Origin: Spirogloea muscicola
Taxonomy: Eukaryota; Streptophyta; Zygnematophyceae; Spirogloeales; Spirogloeaceae
Direction: 5' to 3'
NCBI GenBank assembly: GCA_009602725.1
Contig: WELB01000259.1
Location: 34,849 to 83,622, forward strand
Length of the DNA: 48,774 nt
Part shown: positions 21,465 through 33,200 of the stretch, piece after piece
How positions within the stretch are numbered: the first letter of the stretch is position 1
Layout: every line of letters begins with the position of its first letter
Made by a program: the position numbers and the translations under genes
Notes under the pieces: generated by a model
The model's input: only the letters and a program-made list of their open reading frames with translations
What the model was told of the DNA's origin: nothing
The model's database searches: none

Positions 21465-22653
21465 ATGATGTTTACCAGCCAGCTGGAGGAATTTGGTGAT
21501 GGCTACCCGTCTTCTATCAATGCAGGTTCCTTTCCAGACGAGTGCTTAGAAGGGCAAGCCTTACTTGATCCTTTACAAGCCCTATCAGCGGCTGGAGGTG
21601 ACCAGGTAGTCTGGCCCAACTGCGATTCAGCCACTTATGAAAGAAGGCCAGTATCTGAAGGTGGAGAAAGCAGTACCACTGCTGCAACTGAAGACAAGCA
21701 GGTGCTCCGAAAGAGCAGGAAGAGCAGGCAGAGTAGTTCATGTGCTCCTTGTACCTTCCAGCATAAGTTGTGCAAAGACAATTGCGACCTCAAGATTCCC
21801 AGCATGCACCCATCCTCGAAGGAGAAGGTGAAGAAGTGGAAATTAGTCCGGAAAGTTTATAGTTCCTCTACAATCCTTAAAATGATGGAGAGGCTCGAAA
21901 GAGTTGATCGGGAAACGGCGATGCAAAGGTTTGCAATACTTGTCTGTCACCACAAATGCACCAAATGCTAGCCTGGGCATTGTGTCTTCCAAAAGTACAA
22001 GCATCTTGGCTGCAGATTGTTCGTTACTAGCATACTGCTTATACACCTGCACTTGCGATATGCTGTTATCTGGCACCATGATCATCAGCTACCCCTGGCA
22101 TGGAAAAAACTAACACAGATAAGCACTTCTTTCTTTTGTGGCACATGCGTTGCAGTCTGATACACGAGGCGACCTGCAGAAATGAAGACCCATTACGTGG
22201 CGCAGCTGGGGTCATCGGGAACTTGTCACGAAAGATCACTAAGCTGGAAGCGGCAAATTCCAAGCTTCAATTGAGAGTATCGCAGCTTGAGGTGATTATC
22301 TTCCACTCTTGTGCTCAATGACAATTGGCACATGTTGCTCTCTGTCAGGGTTGCAGCTTCAGTGGTATACTTACATAACCTGCAAAAGGCAAGCATTGAA
22401 GTAAGCGGCACCGTATGAAATGTAACATCATCTGTGTCCTGGTTCCCTTGTGGGACATGCTGCACAGATTGCACTTCAAACTTATGCACTCCAGGAGGCC
22501 CATACATTGGCTGGAGAATACATGAGCAAGTTTAGTCGTGAGTACCACTTACAAGCACTAGCTTTGCCTTCCAGTCAGTTGCACCTTCCAGTCTCCAGTG
22601 CTGAAGGTTGTCATGGCTACGTTCATAATGATGTCAAGCCACCGTCTACATGA
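21465..22653 (+). CDS. LOB-domain (LBD/AS2-like) transcription factor
   Basis: LBD proteins are plant-type DNA-binding transcription factors. Three exons (21465-21928, 22156-22291, 22468-22653) join in phase with GT-AG sites and encode 261 residues. Residues 93-107 read CAPCTFQHKLCKDNC, an exact C-x2-C-x6-C-x3-C LOB zinc-finger block preceded by a basic KSRKSR. The GAS-block counterpart follows: KLVRKVYSSSTILKMMERL, then across intron 1 DRETAMQSLIHEATCRNEDP, which aligns with the family REDAV-SL-YEA-AR--DP pattern including the invariant Pro. A leucine-zipper-like coil (GNLSRKITKLEAANSKLQLR) closes the domain. The family FGAS is replaced by YSSS, and the N-terminal extension of about 90 residues is unusually long. 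Two ATGs (21465, 21468) are possible starts, and an upstream exon is not excluded. Residues after the coil are unrecognised. Confidence 0.85.
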
Positions 22654-22659
22654 GTTAGC

Positions 22660-23900
22660 GGCGCAAGGACAGGTCAACAATTGTAGATGAATTTACCAAA
22701 GTTACAAGCTTGGCTGTCCGAGAAATCATGGCAATGTCTGCTGGCTCACGATCTGTCTGGTTTCCGTTGTCTTATGTCTATATCCTTGTCAATGTAAATA
22801 GAAGCACACTATGCTTGCGCACTTTCCGCACAGTTCTTCATGCAGCATACACTATACAAGAAGGTCAAAGAAAGGATCCGGAAGACGTGTTTGCATTGCT
22901 CGTTGCCCCTCAGCTCTCGCAGCAATACCTCATAAGCCATGTGGTAGAAGGAATGATTGAACAACTTTTGCTCAACGTGTCACGCTGCTGCCTCTGCCGC
23001 CGCTGCCATGCTCATGGTCCCGCGGCTCATCACTCATCAATTTAGGGCTGTGGTTGGTGAAGGGCCCTGCTCGTTGTCAGGCCGGCAAGCTCGGGAAAGC
23101 TCCGTCACCATCGCAGCAAGCAAGTCTCGACTTGCGCAGCACAGCAGGGCCTGAACGCTATACCGCCCGGCGTTGGCCTGCTCGGACACTCCTGAGACTC
23201 GCTAAAGGGCCTGCGTCAGACTGCTGCTGCTAGTAGGTGCAACGACGCATTCCCGCTACATTCTTTGATCGAGCAGGAGGAGGTGATCTCATAGTACCTC
23301 ATAAAAGTATCTGGTTCTTGGGCCCCCGAAAATCGCCCTCTCCTTGAGAAATTGCGGAATGCTGTATGGTAGATATAGCGGCTGTGGAAGCCAGCCATGT
23401 GCATACAGAGGATGTTCATAAGTGCAGTTGCGGAGCCAAAGGCTAGGCAAACAGGGCGCTCTTAACCACCCCCTGTCAGCAGTAGGGAGTTTGATGAGCT
23501 GAGGGGAGGTAACGCAACCTGGCTGCGCCGGATGCTGGAGGTAAGCCTTGTTGTATCACGGCGCCGGAGGTAAGCCAGCGGCCCGCACCCGATGCTCTGG
23601 TACTCTTTGCACAGTGTCAGGGTAATAGAGCCGCTTGAACGCTCACATGCAGCTCCATGCAGCAATACTCACTTCTGGACACCGCTGAGGCCTCCTAAGG
23701 CGAAGCGGGTGGAAGTGAGATTCTCAGTCGCAATAGCTCAGCAGATGACTTGCGAGCGTGCCCGACTCGTACTCGGTGCTGACTGAATGCACGTTATGAA
23801 GTCAACTGAGCAGTAACTTTGGACGGGACTCAGCCTCAGATCCGATTCGACATAGGGCAAATTACTTGGACTTGCGACAGCAATAGAGATAGTCAATCTC
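22660..23900. other. No gene recognised
   Basis: A plus frame at 22710-23045 is open for 112 codons but lacks a recognisable domain. It may be untranslated sequence of the LOB-domain gene. The remainder shows only short frames. Confidence 0.45.
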
Positions 23901-23943
23901 GGGTGATGCCCTGGAGACGCAACAGGAGCGGCAATATTCTCAC

Positions 23944-24405
23944 TTTGAGCTGTCTGTGCAGAGTGCTCGCCCACGTATTGTCGAGGTGGTCGATGGAAGT
24001 TAACACACGTGGTGCAGGAATGAGTATGCTAGCGGATCTGCAAATGCTTGCCAGATTCTGCAGCGGCAGGCTTCCAGCGGCTGCAACTGGCAGACTGCAG
24101 TGCTCAAGATGCACGAAAAGGTCAGACCAGAGTGGTCAGACCAGCACCTGGGGTAATGATGGGCTTTCTTACACGATGCGCATGCAAAAGATCTGGTGCC
24201 GGTGCTTGATTGAGCTGTGTTCACTAACTAGCAGCAATGGACTTCTGATGAGCCTGTCAGCCCAGTTGTGGAGCGCAAGTACTCCTGAGCCAGCAAGCAC
24301 TAGGACTCCACCTACGATGCAGCTCGTCAGAGTGCTGCTCCCAAAGGTGGAATTTGCCATCTCCGACAAAGTATAGCAGGACTTGGAGCTTATGGCGACT
24401 GGCTG
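23944..24405 (-). CDS. Candidate two-exon fragment of an unassigned minus-strand gene
   Basis: I do not recognise this product. An exon from about 24405 to 24173 reads SCYTLSEMANSTFGSSTLTS, then a hydrophobic CIVGGVLVLAGSGVLAL segment that could span a membrane. A donor (CATCGT/gtaaga) joins in phase, over a 78-nt intron, to a second exon at 24094-23944 ending LDNTWASTLHRQLK before a gtgaga donor. The consistent phase and consensus sites support a real gene. However, no start, no stop and no homologue can be seen, and the competing plus frame (23819-24376) is also open. Confidence 0.25.
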
Positions 24406-24409
24406 CTGC

Positions 24410-26500
24410 ATTTGATGTTCTGCTCAGCCATCTGATATGGCTAATATTTAGTACTCAACTTGCACACAACGACAAGAATTGGTCGACATTGGGAACTGAT
24501 TTCTGGAAAGGACAACCTATCCAGATGCATAAGCAACCCAGCCTTGACCAGTTAGCAAGTAAGCTTGATCTAGAATCCTGCTGATGGATGATTGCAGCTA
24601 AGTTGGAAAGCAAGTAGAGATGTCGAATGAGCTGTAGTCAGTGTGCTCAGCCGGACAAGTATCTGCTAGGTGCAATTGAGCAGGATAGGGTGAACTATAC
24701 ATAAAGTCAGCTGATTGAAGCAGGATGCAGATCTTGCAGGCGGCAGGGAATGGCAGTGAGAAATTTTGAAACAGCCGCATCTTCGTATGGGAGGAAGCCA
24801 TTCAGGAGGACGTTGTGAGAATGTGGCGTGCTCATTGAGGAAACGAAACCGACAGATTTGACCGTTGTCCCACGTGGGAGTTGCACAGACGAAAATGTGT
24901 AGCCAACTCGCCAACAGCGTCAAGCAGATCAAACAGATTGACAACAAGCAGCATCAGCATCAGAAGCAACAACATACTTCCACCCTGCAACGGGGTGGGA
25001 AGATGAGAAAGCTCGTCTCTAGTATGGTTGCTTCTGCTTCCTTTGGTACGCAGAAGCCGTTTCCATCTGATCCAGTCAGGTCGAAGCCGATTGCTAACAC
25101 TCCTCCCAACTTATTTAGTAATTTAGAAAGAATTGCATAAAGTGGCCAAAACTACCATTCTGGTACAGTCTGAGTAGGATCATTCAGGACTAGCTGGTAT
25201 ACAATCTTCAGGGTGCCCTAGTAGATTCGGTTCATAGAAGACGACAAGGGGAAAGAATATAGCAAATGAGAAAGGTCCTTCGCATGATAGTAAGGGTGAA
25301 AGGACCACCAAAGGAATAATAGTGCCTTTAGAAACAAAGGAGCTATATCGGTGCAATGCAGCAATCTGCAGGATAGACGCAATAGACGCCTGCAGTTACA
25401 GAAGGGAAAGGAGACATTAGGTTAGACTTAGGTCGCTTTTTACGGAGATAGCAATCTGTGCAAACTCCTGCAAACAGAGTCACAACATCGAGGGCTCAAG
25501 AAGCCGGCATCACTCTGTTCATGTCAGGTTGCAAAAGCCACGTCAAGTGTAAAAGTCCAGATTTGAGGAAGCTGAGAGGCAGTCACAGCTGAACATCATT
25601 GTCTTTCCTAGATGAGTGCAGGATAAAGGCTCACTCATGTCAGAAGCTTCTCCGTGGGTTGTAAAGGTAGTTACACTATTGGCATATGCCTTTTGTGACC
25701 TACTCGAAGGTTCACCTGTGAAGGTTTCCTTTGATCTGATTTTAGGCTCTGAGTTTTCTTCGGCATGCTGATAAAAGACCATACTCCATTGCAAGGCCAT
25801 TCAATCGCAGTCAGATTACTTTGCAGCAATGCAGATTGACATCTGCACACCCTGCCTGTGCAGTGTCACTCATCTCCAAGTGGCCATAAATTCAGGCCCT
25901 GAATGTTGTGCAGCCACGGCTAACAGCTGCTTCACATCAACAGTAGCTGCATTGAGTGGATTCATATGTGTAGAAGTCCTCCCCTGCTAGACAAGGAAGC
26001 TCGACATCGTAGTGTAAATTATGAGGTAAACCCCAATCTCCCCACTATTGTAAGTCATATATCAGAGTCAGAGCAGTGATGGAGATGCTAGATGGGCTGA
26101 CCTATGTCACATGAGATACAATGAGCAGTCTAGCACCTCTCATAAGACCGTAGTTAATGGCACAGCATATTACGTGAAGGAAGCAAGAGATGATCTAAAT
26201 AGTAGTATAGATCCTTATCACAATGTAAAGCTTCGAAGGCTCGTGCACTCTGGAACAACCAATCTTGGATTCGATTTTCTGCCTCTCCATGTAGACCTCA
26301 TTGGCCCTCCCTTGAAAGGTTATGATTGCCAAGAATGAATGGTGTGTTCATCTTCGGGATGGTCTTCCCGATCATGGAGTGAGAGGTGTGGACCATGGCA
26401 AAGTAAATCAAGTCTTTCTACTAGAAAAGGACAGAACATAGAGAACGGCAGAGGGAGTACTTCAAGCAATGAAACAAGGATCGGAGATGAAGCCACTGGG
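24410..26500. other. No gene recognised; AT-richer stretch
   Basis: Lower GC than the flanks. A plus frame at 24865-25140 has a Gln/His-rich run but no domain. A minus frame at 25543-25800 is similarly featureless. The last few hundred bases are probably 3' untranslated sequence of the PPIL2 gene. Confidence 0.45.
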
Positions 26501-26508
26501 ACGCCAAA

Positions 26509-29500
26509 TCACCAGCCAGAAAAGTTGGAGAACTGAACCCCGGATGCAACTTCTTTTCGCCTTTTCAAGGGCTGCTCTGTGGAATCCACGACCACGACCG
26601 GGGTTGCTGTTGCTCCACTTTTCTGAGCAGAAATTGGAGGCTTTAGATACTTCCCAACACCAGCTTTGTGGGCAACAAGTCCGCTGTCCTGATTTGGGTT
26701 GCTAAACCACGATCCCATCTTCTCCTGAAATTTGCACAAGACAAATTAGTGAGATCAGGCCAGTTGCCACTCGCATTGTATTCCTGCTCCCTTGCTCCAT
26801 GATAGTACTATCCAAGCGCATGATTAGAATAAGGGACACCAGATGGACTGGCATTCACGCCAGCTTAGATAATCAAACCAAAAGACTAAGTAGCACAACG
26901 AGAATCAGGGCACGCACATTCTCGTCATGATTGATGGCAGCTTCAGCCTCAGCCTCGGCCTTCTTCTCCTCCTCGTCTACTTCAGTGTACGGGTTTGTAA
27001 ATATTGACACTTTTAAAATCTTAATTTCTTTCTGCAGGTCCAGAGAAGGTACAGACCATCTTAGCCATGTCCTGTATCTCTTGCAGTGAATCGGCACTCA
27101 TATTGAAGTAGACTAGATAGTCTCCAACACATCAGCACCAAAGATGGAGAGGTCATTCTCATACCAGGGGTCTGTCATCAGCATCCACAGCTACTCGCTC
27201 CAAGTCCGATAGTACATCGAGACCACCCACAACCTTTCCAAAGACCGTGTGCTTATAGTTCAAATGAGGCGCCGATTTGTAGAGAATAAAGAACTGGGAA
27301 CCATTGCTGCGACATTCTCAATGATGCACGAAGCTCAGTGGTTGGAAGGAAAGACCTTCGAGGACCAAGTGCAACGCCCTCGGATCCAGTCAAAGCAACT
27401 CAACAGATTGCAGAGATCGAGTCTAAGCTTTCTATAGCTGTGAAGGTGAGGGAAAATTGGACCTGTGGGGGCCACTGTTGGCCATGGACAGCACACCACG
27501 TTCACTGTGCGTCAACTTGGACGTGAACTCGTCCTTGAAGGGCTTGCCCCAGATTGATGCTCCACCTTTACCCGTGCCGGTGGGATCCCCACCTTGCACC
27601 ATGAAGTTCCTGAGCAAGTATTTGAGCAGTGAGACCCTCCAAGTGCACAGCCATGGTTACCTCGCTTTAGAGGCCTATCCGCCAGACTGTGCAATGCTAG
27701 CTTCAATTGGCCTAAGCGGCAAGATATATGATACGACGCTGACCTGATGTTGCGGTGAAAGATGACGTTGTCGTAGTAGCCCTGCTCGGCCAGCGTGAGG
27801 AAGTTTTCGCAGGCACGAGGGACCAGATCGCAGTGAAGCTCCAGGTTGAGGTCCCCCATGGACGTGTGCAAGCGCAGGTAGCCCTTCTTCTTGGGCGTCT
27901 TCTCCACTCTCACCATCTCATAGTCTGTCTCCGTCACCACATCGTATGCGGTGGACGTGAATGAGCGCGACGTCCTGCCAGAGGTGTACTGGCTCTTCAC
28001 CTGGGGGCAGAGAGCGCAAGATTCAGTCCTCCATCCAAGCTTTTCTTGAGCAAGCGCTTAGGGAGCTCAGGCCCTTCCTCTTGGTATTTCTGCTGAGAGG
28101 TGCCTCGGCTCCTAGCACTCACCAAGCGTGAGTTGGCCTCCACTGGAGCGCGCTCGCCGGCTGCATGAGCTGCCACACGGGCAAGAGCCTTGTCCCTAGA
28201 GGCACCCCGGGCTGCTGCGGCGCTTGTCCCACTCAGAGCTGCGGACGCCGCATCCACGATGCTCATAGGGAGTGGCGGTTCAGCCTCGTCCTTCTTCTTT
28301 TGCCCGCCCTCCTCTCCCCCTTTCTCCATCTCCTCTGCTGCCTTTCGTTTGGCGACATCTAGTGCAGCCAATGCTGCCGCTCGCTCTTCGCGGGCTTTGC
28401 CGCCACCACCTCCAAGCCGGAGGGCCTCGGCGGCGCGTTCCGTGCCCAATTCTGAAAGCATACGCCGCACGTCATCGCTGACGTTGATGTTGAAGGCTGG
28501 GTCCTCCTTGGCCTTATCCAGCTCTGCACAAACATTGAGCAGTGGTATTTTAAGTGGTGCTCAAGCATGTACATCTTACCCTGAGGCTAATCTCCATCTT
28601 GATACTTTACACAATAGATGCTGCAATCGGTGCAGCCATGAAATTCAGCCTTGCTAGCAGCAGGGCACTGTTGCTCTTACGCCTGCCAAGGTGTAAGAGC
28701 AAGCAAGCTCACCATCGCTCTTCAGCTCCAGCCCCTTCTTGACATGGTCAAAGTCTGTCAGCACCTTGACGTCCAGCTTCTGGGGGTCCTGTTATGCACA
28801 ACATCCAGCATACGACTTTCTCAATTTCTGCACCTGCGACAGATCTGACCAGGCAACGCATCTCACTCGCCCATTGTCTCGGATGTGGCAAGGACTTGCA
28901 CCTGGATGGTGAGCAGATCCTCACGGGTGAAGGGCTCGTCTGTAAGCAATTCCTTCCAGTTGCGCTGCTTGATGTTCAGCTCCTGGATTGCCTGTTGCAG
29001 ACCACCAAGAGCGAGCATCAGAAAGAGAGCTAAGCAGTTTTGAAGCAGCTCGACAGCGCTTGTTGCTAGATACCGGCATGCTTGGCTCGCCAAGTGATTC
29101 ATGGGGCTCCTCGTTGCCTTATAAGCTGCTTGCCCCTTACTGACACCTGTGGAGCGTTGGATAGGTAGCAGGATGTGTGCAAGAGGAGTCAAGGGACCAC
29201 GGCAACTGAGCTTCCAGGGAGGCGTGGGTATGCACCTCGTATGAAAAGACGTTGCCGGTGGTCTTGACGGCTACGATGTGCGAGTACTCAGTGAACGTCT
29301 TGTGCAGCACGGGGCAGTGGTACTCGCCTGTGCTCTCGAGAAGATACAACGTAGGCACCAATTATCGTTTTGATGCATAGGTATAGCTGTTTCAAGGGAG
29401 CGTACAGGACGCGTGCATGAAGCAATCAAGGCATACATGGCCTTGAAACACGAGAGGCAAGCATGAAGCAAGGTTATGTGCTGAAAGTAGTCTTAGGTCC

Positions 29501-30083
29501 TGCCAGGCTGAGGCTCACCGTCGCCGTTCTTGTAGAAGCGCAGCTTGATGAGGTCCTTGGCGGCCAGCGGCTTGCCCGACACAGGATCCTTGCCGAACTT
29601 GAGGATGTATGGCACGATGTTTCTGCCGCCGGGATAACAAACGCCAGAAGCCGCTGTGCATCAGCGACGAGCGCACGGTGCTGCGCACTACAATGAGCTC
29701 CTCCGGCAGCGCAGCAGCAGTGGCCCGCTCTGAGACGACGGGCGGCGCAAGGGCCGGCTCGCTCACAGGAGGTCGAAGATGTGGCCGTCGGCGGTGGCCA
29801 CGGGGTCCTGGAACGGCGTGAAGGACAGGCTGCAGGAGGCGCCACGAGGCGGGAAAAAGCGCGGCGGCGGCGGGGCGAGCGGGAGGAGCTGTCAGCGCGG
29901 AGTCTGCGGCGGCGGTGGCGGCGGCGGCGGGGGGCGGGGCGGCGGCGGAGGCTCACGCGCAGCAGTAGAAGGGGAGGCGCTTGAACGGCGTGCGCAGGTC
30001 GCGGTTCTTGGCGCCGCCCCACTCGGCGGCCCACTCCGTCGTGGTGATGAACATCCGGTCCTTGCTGTGCTGCTTCTTCCCCA

Positions 30084-30084
<1 letters not shown>
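26509..30084 (-). CDS. PPIL2: U-box cyclophilin (PPIL2/PUB49 type)
   Basis: Nuclear peptidyl-prolyl isomerase-like protein with a U-box E3 module; the family associates with the spliceosome. Twelve exons, all GT-AG and in phase: 30084-29957, 29829-29767, 29622-29519, 29327-29236, 28991-28902, 28788-28713, 28523-28123, 28000-27744, 27609-27463, 27306-27165, 27031-26918, 26724-26509. They encode 609 residues; the human protein is about 520. It opens [20 protein letters not shown]. The U-box region (about 40-110) includes [19 protein letters not shown]. The cyclophilin domain (about 357-515) keeps [19 protein letters not shown] and NGSQFFI, but has His where cyclophilin A has the pocket Trp ([13 protein letters not shown]). 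The tail VGKYLKPP...FSNFSGW matches the family C-terminus. It shares a 118-bp divergent promoter with BRCA1. An Ala/Gly-rich linker (about 185-318) is longer than usual. Confidence 0.96.
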
Positions 30085-30122
<38 letters not shown>

Positions 30123-30202
30123 GCCCGGCGTNCCTCGCCGCCCTGACGCGCTCGAGCCCGCGCACCGCGTCCATTCGAACGTTCGAACGACGGGTCTTGG
30201 CG
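30085..30202. promoter_or_regulatory. 118-bp bidirectional promoter between PPIL2 and BRCA1
   Basis: Only 118 bp separate the two ATGs, so both promoters and both 5' leaders must overlap. It contains a (GCC)11 run (30088-30120), one unresolved base (30132) and a perfect 14-bp palindrome TTCGAACGTTCGAA at 30174-30187. No TATA box is seen. The palindrome contains GAA-NN-TTC, like a paired heat-shock-element half-site; that link is speculative. Confidence 0.75.
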
Positions 30203-33200
30203 ATGGCGGCGGCGGCGGGGGCGGCGGCGGCGGCGGCCATGGCGGCGGCGGAGGCGGCAGCGGCGGCGCCATTGGCGGACCTCGGGCGGCACCTCTCCTG
30301 CCCCATCTGGTGCGCCCCGTCTAAGCCCTGGCCGCCGCCGCCGCCACCGCTGCCGCCGCCGCTGCCGTCACAGGCCCAGGCCCCGCCGCAGCGGGCCCGC
30401 TTGACCGGCTTCCGCGCGTGTGCAGCCTGGGCCTGCTGCGCGGCGCCGTGCTGCTCGCCTGCAACCACTGCTTCTGCGGGTGCGCTGCCGCTGGCCTCCG
30501 GCCCCACCTCGGCGACCCGCCTTCTGCCTGCGTCCTCGCGGCGCCTATTCGCGTCGGCTAAGCACTGTGGCCTTGGGCTTGTGCGCAGTGACTGCCTGCA
30601 GCGCAGCATGAAGCACTCGGCCGCCTGCCCGGTGTGCAAGCTGCTCGCCGCCAAGCGAGGCGAGTGCCACTGTCCTCGTTCTCTCGCGCGGCATCCGTCG
30701 CCGCCAGCCGTCGCGCATTGCAGGAGCCTCCTGCCACTCGGCCAACGCACGTCGTCTGCTCAGCATGGCTGCCTTCTCGTTGGCGCAGAGGTGCGCCGCG
30801 CGCCCAGCATGGACGCCATGGTGGCGGCGTATCGCCAGATGGAGGCCTCCTCCGGCCTCCACATCTGCTGCACGCAGCCCCCCGCAGGTCTCCTCTGCGC
30901 CACGCCAGTGTTGCTGTCAGTGTCAGAAGCGGCGCTCGAGATGGCTTTGCTATACAGCGCGCCTGACTGACCACGTTATGACATTCGATCATGTCGCCCA
31001 GATGTCGCCGAGAAGCCATGCTCGCCCATACCGAATGCTGGCAGTCTGCGCGCAGCGGGGGCTGCCAAAGGAGGTGCCAGCGGGGAGCCAGATGCGCTGC
31101 CACGGGCAGCTGCACCTGCCGATGTGGGCACGCAGACACCAGCCATCACCGAGGGCAAGCCCGCGGCCCTGCAGCAGGGCCTTGCGGCGTCGCCACCTGT
31201 GCAGACACGCCTGAACCTGGACGAGATCGAGGACGATGAGCTCCCTGCTGCCGAAGCGGCAGCCGCCTTGGGCGCCAGAAGCACCAAGCGCAAAGCGGAA
31301 AGAGTGGCCCCGAGCGATACTGCATGGGCCTTGCACCCGTGTTCGGCAGAGAAGACGGGTGGCCGGGGCCCTCCCACGACCGCGCGTGGCGATGCCGACA
31401 AGCTTCCAGCGCTCTTCTGGCTTAGGGAGACTGATGAGTTGTGCAGGGACGAAGCTGACGAAGGAGGGTCCCCCGTCGCCCACGCCGCGGCGCAGGGCTT
31501 GCAGACGCCCGCGACCCCGCTCCCTGCGTTCAGTGACCTCTGGGACCCCGGTGAGATGGACGAGGGCGGCGAGGTGATCAAGGGCGAGGAGGTGAGGCGT
31601 ACGCCTTCATTCCGCTGAATGACCGCTTTCTTGGGCAGGAGTTGCTTTTGAGCTGTGCAAGAGCTAGACACGGCCGCGTGCAATGACACCGAGCCCGTCC
31701 CATGGCCATTCACAGGAAGCGCCGGCACAGCTCACCCCAGATCGGCCTGTCGTCGTTCAGCGCAAGCGCTCTGCCAGCAGCACAGTCCGACGGAGGAGTT
31801 GCAAGTCGGCAATGGCAGAAGTGCTCGACAGAGCACCAGAGCCTGTGCACGAGCCTCCCGCCACCATTGCTGGGCACGTCAAAGGCTGGTTGGCCGGCTT
31901 CATTGGCGCCAGGAGCCCCTCTAGAGCTGCCGGGAAGAACGACAATGACCGTGCTTCGCCTCTTGCCAGTGCCCGGGCTGAGTCTGAGAGGCCGCCGGAA
32001 CCTGGCCATACTGCTGACACCCACGAGGCTGAAGCTCAGAGCGTGGAGAAGCATAAGTGGCCGCTGCAGCAGCCAGAGGAGTGTGCTGCCTCGGATGATG
32101 ATGCCGTTGTGGAGGCGTTAACCTCCGGGCCTCTGTGTGCCTTCTGTGGCAAGGCAGGCGACTCAGAGGTGGGTTTTGCTGGATGGCTATGCCTGTTATA
32201 GCCAACGCGACTTGCAGTGGCCCACATGTTCCACCAATGGTGGCCACATACATGCACAGGACGCGCTGCGAGCTGTCGAGGCACCAACACTCTGGTGGCC
32301 CAGCTGCAGGAGCTGGCTGACAGTGCTGCCCTGCCGGGCTCCATGGCCAGGTCGCCGGAGCCCTCGAGCAGGTGGGCCTGGACGGGGGGCTCATCGAGCG
32401 CGGTGAAGCTTCTGTGCCGAACCGGCGGCGCATCCAGCTCGCCGGTGTGCACGTACACGAGTTCTGCCTCGAGTGGTACGTGCCGCTTGTGGGGCCTGCT
32501 CGCTACATGCCAATTCCTAAGCGCCCAGACTTCGATGCTAAATCACTGCACTCTCACACTCTTTCACGTGCTTTGCTGGACTTGTGGGTGTGCCGCTGCA
32601 GGGCTCCAAATGTCTATTTCGAAGGGGACCTGGTGAAGAATCTGAAGGAGGAGTTGGCGCGGGCACACCGCCTGCGGTGCAGCAAGTGTGGAGAGCGGGG
32701 CGCCCCGTTGGGTTGCGCGCTTGCCAAGTGCCGACGATCTTACCATTACGCCTGCGCTGCTTCCATTCCCGCCTGCACGTTTGACAATGTCAGCATGCTC
32801 CGCCCTCCTTGTGATATCAGCCCCCGCCGACTGTTGCATGTTAAGCGCTGGGGTCGACTGCAATGGCCAGAAAGCCCTCTCTTAGCGAGTCTGTGAGGGC
32901 CTGATAGACGCTACCAAGGATTGTGGTGCAGGAGAATTTTGTGATGCGGTGCCCTGATCACGCAGAGCGGAGAAAAGGCCACCGGAATGCCTTGATGAAG
33001 GCCGCTAGGTGACCTGCAGAGGAAGCTGTTGAAATACGGCTTGACTGAGTGCAGTGTCCAAGGGTTCAGCATACAGGGGATTGAGACTAGGGATGCTCCA
33101 CCATTTTATCACTTGCGTGCAATTGCCTCTTCGAACCCAGCCTGCACTGGACAAGCCGAGCACACCAGAGCACCTGCGGCTCAGAGGAGCTGACTTTCTC

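Noticed and set aside
24400-26500. AT-richer stretch considered as a possible organelle-DNA insertion.
   Set aside because: No organelle gene, rRNA or tRNA sequence could be recognised in it.
29474-30292. Very long Arg-rich and Pro-rich frames over the PPIL2/BRCA1 junction on both strands.
   Set aside because: They overlap clearly identified exons in other frames and consist of GCC/CGG repeat translations.
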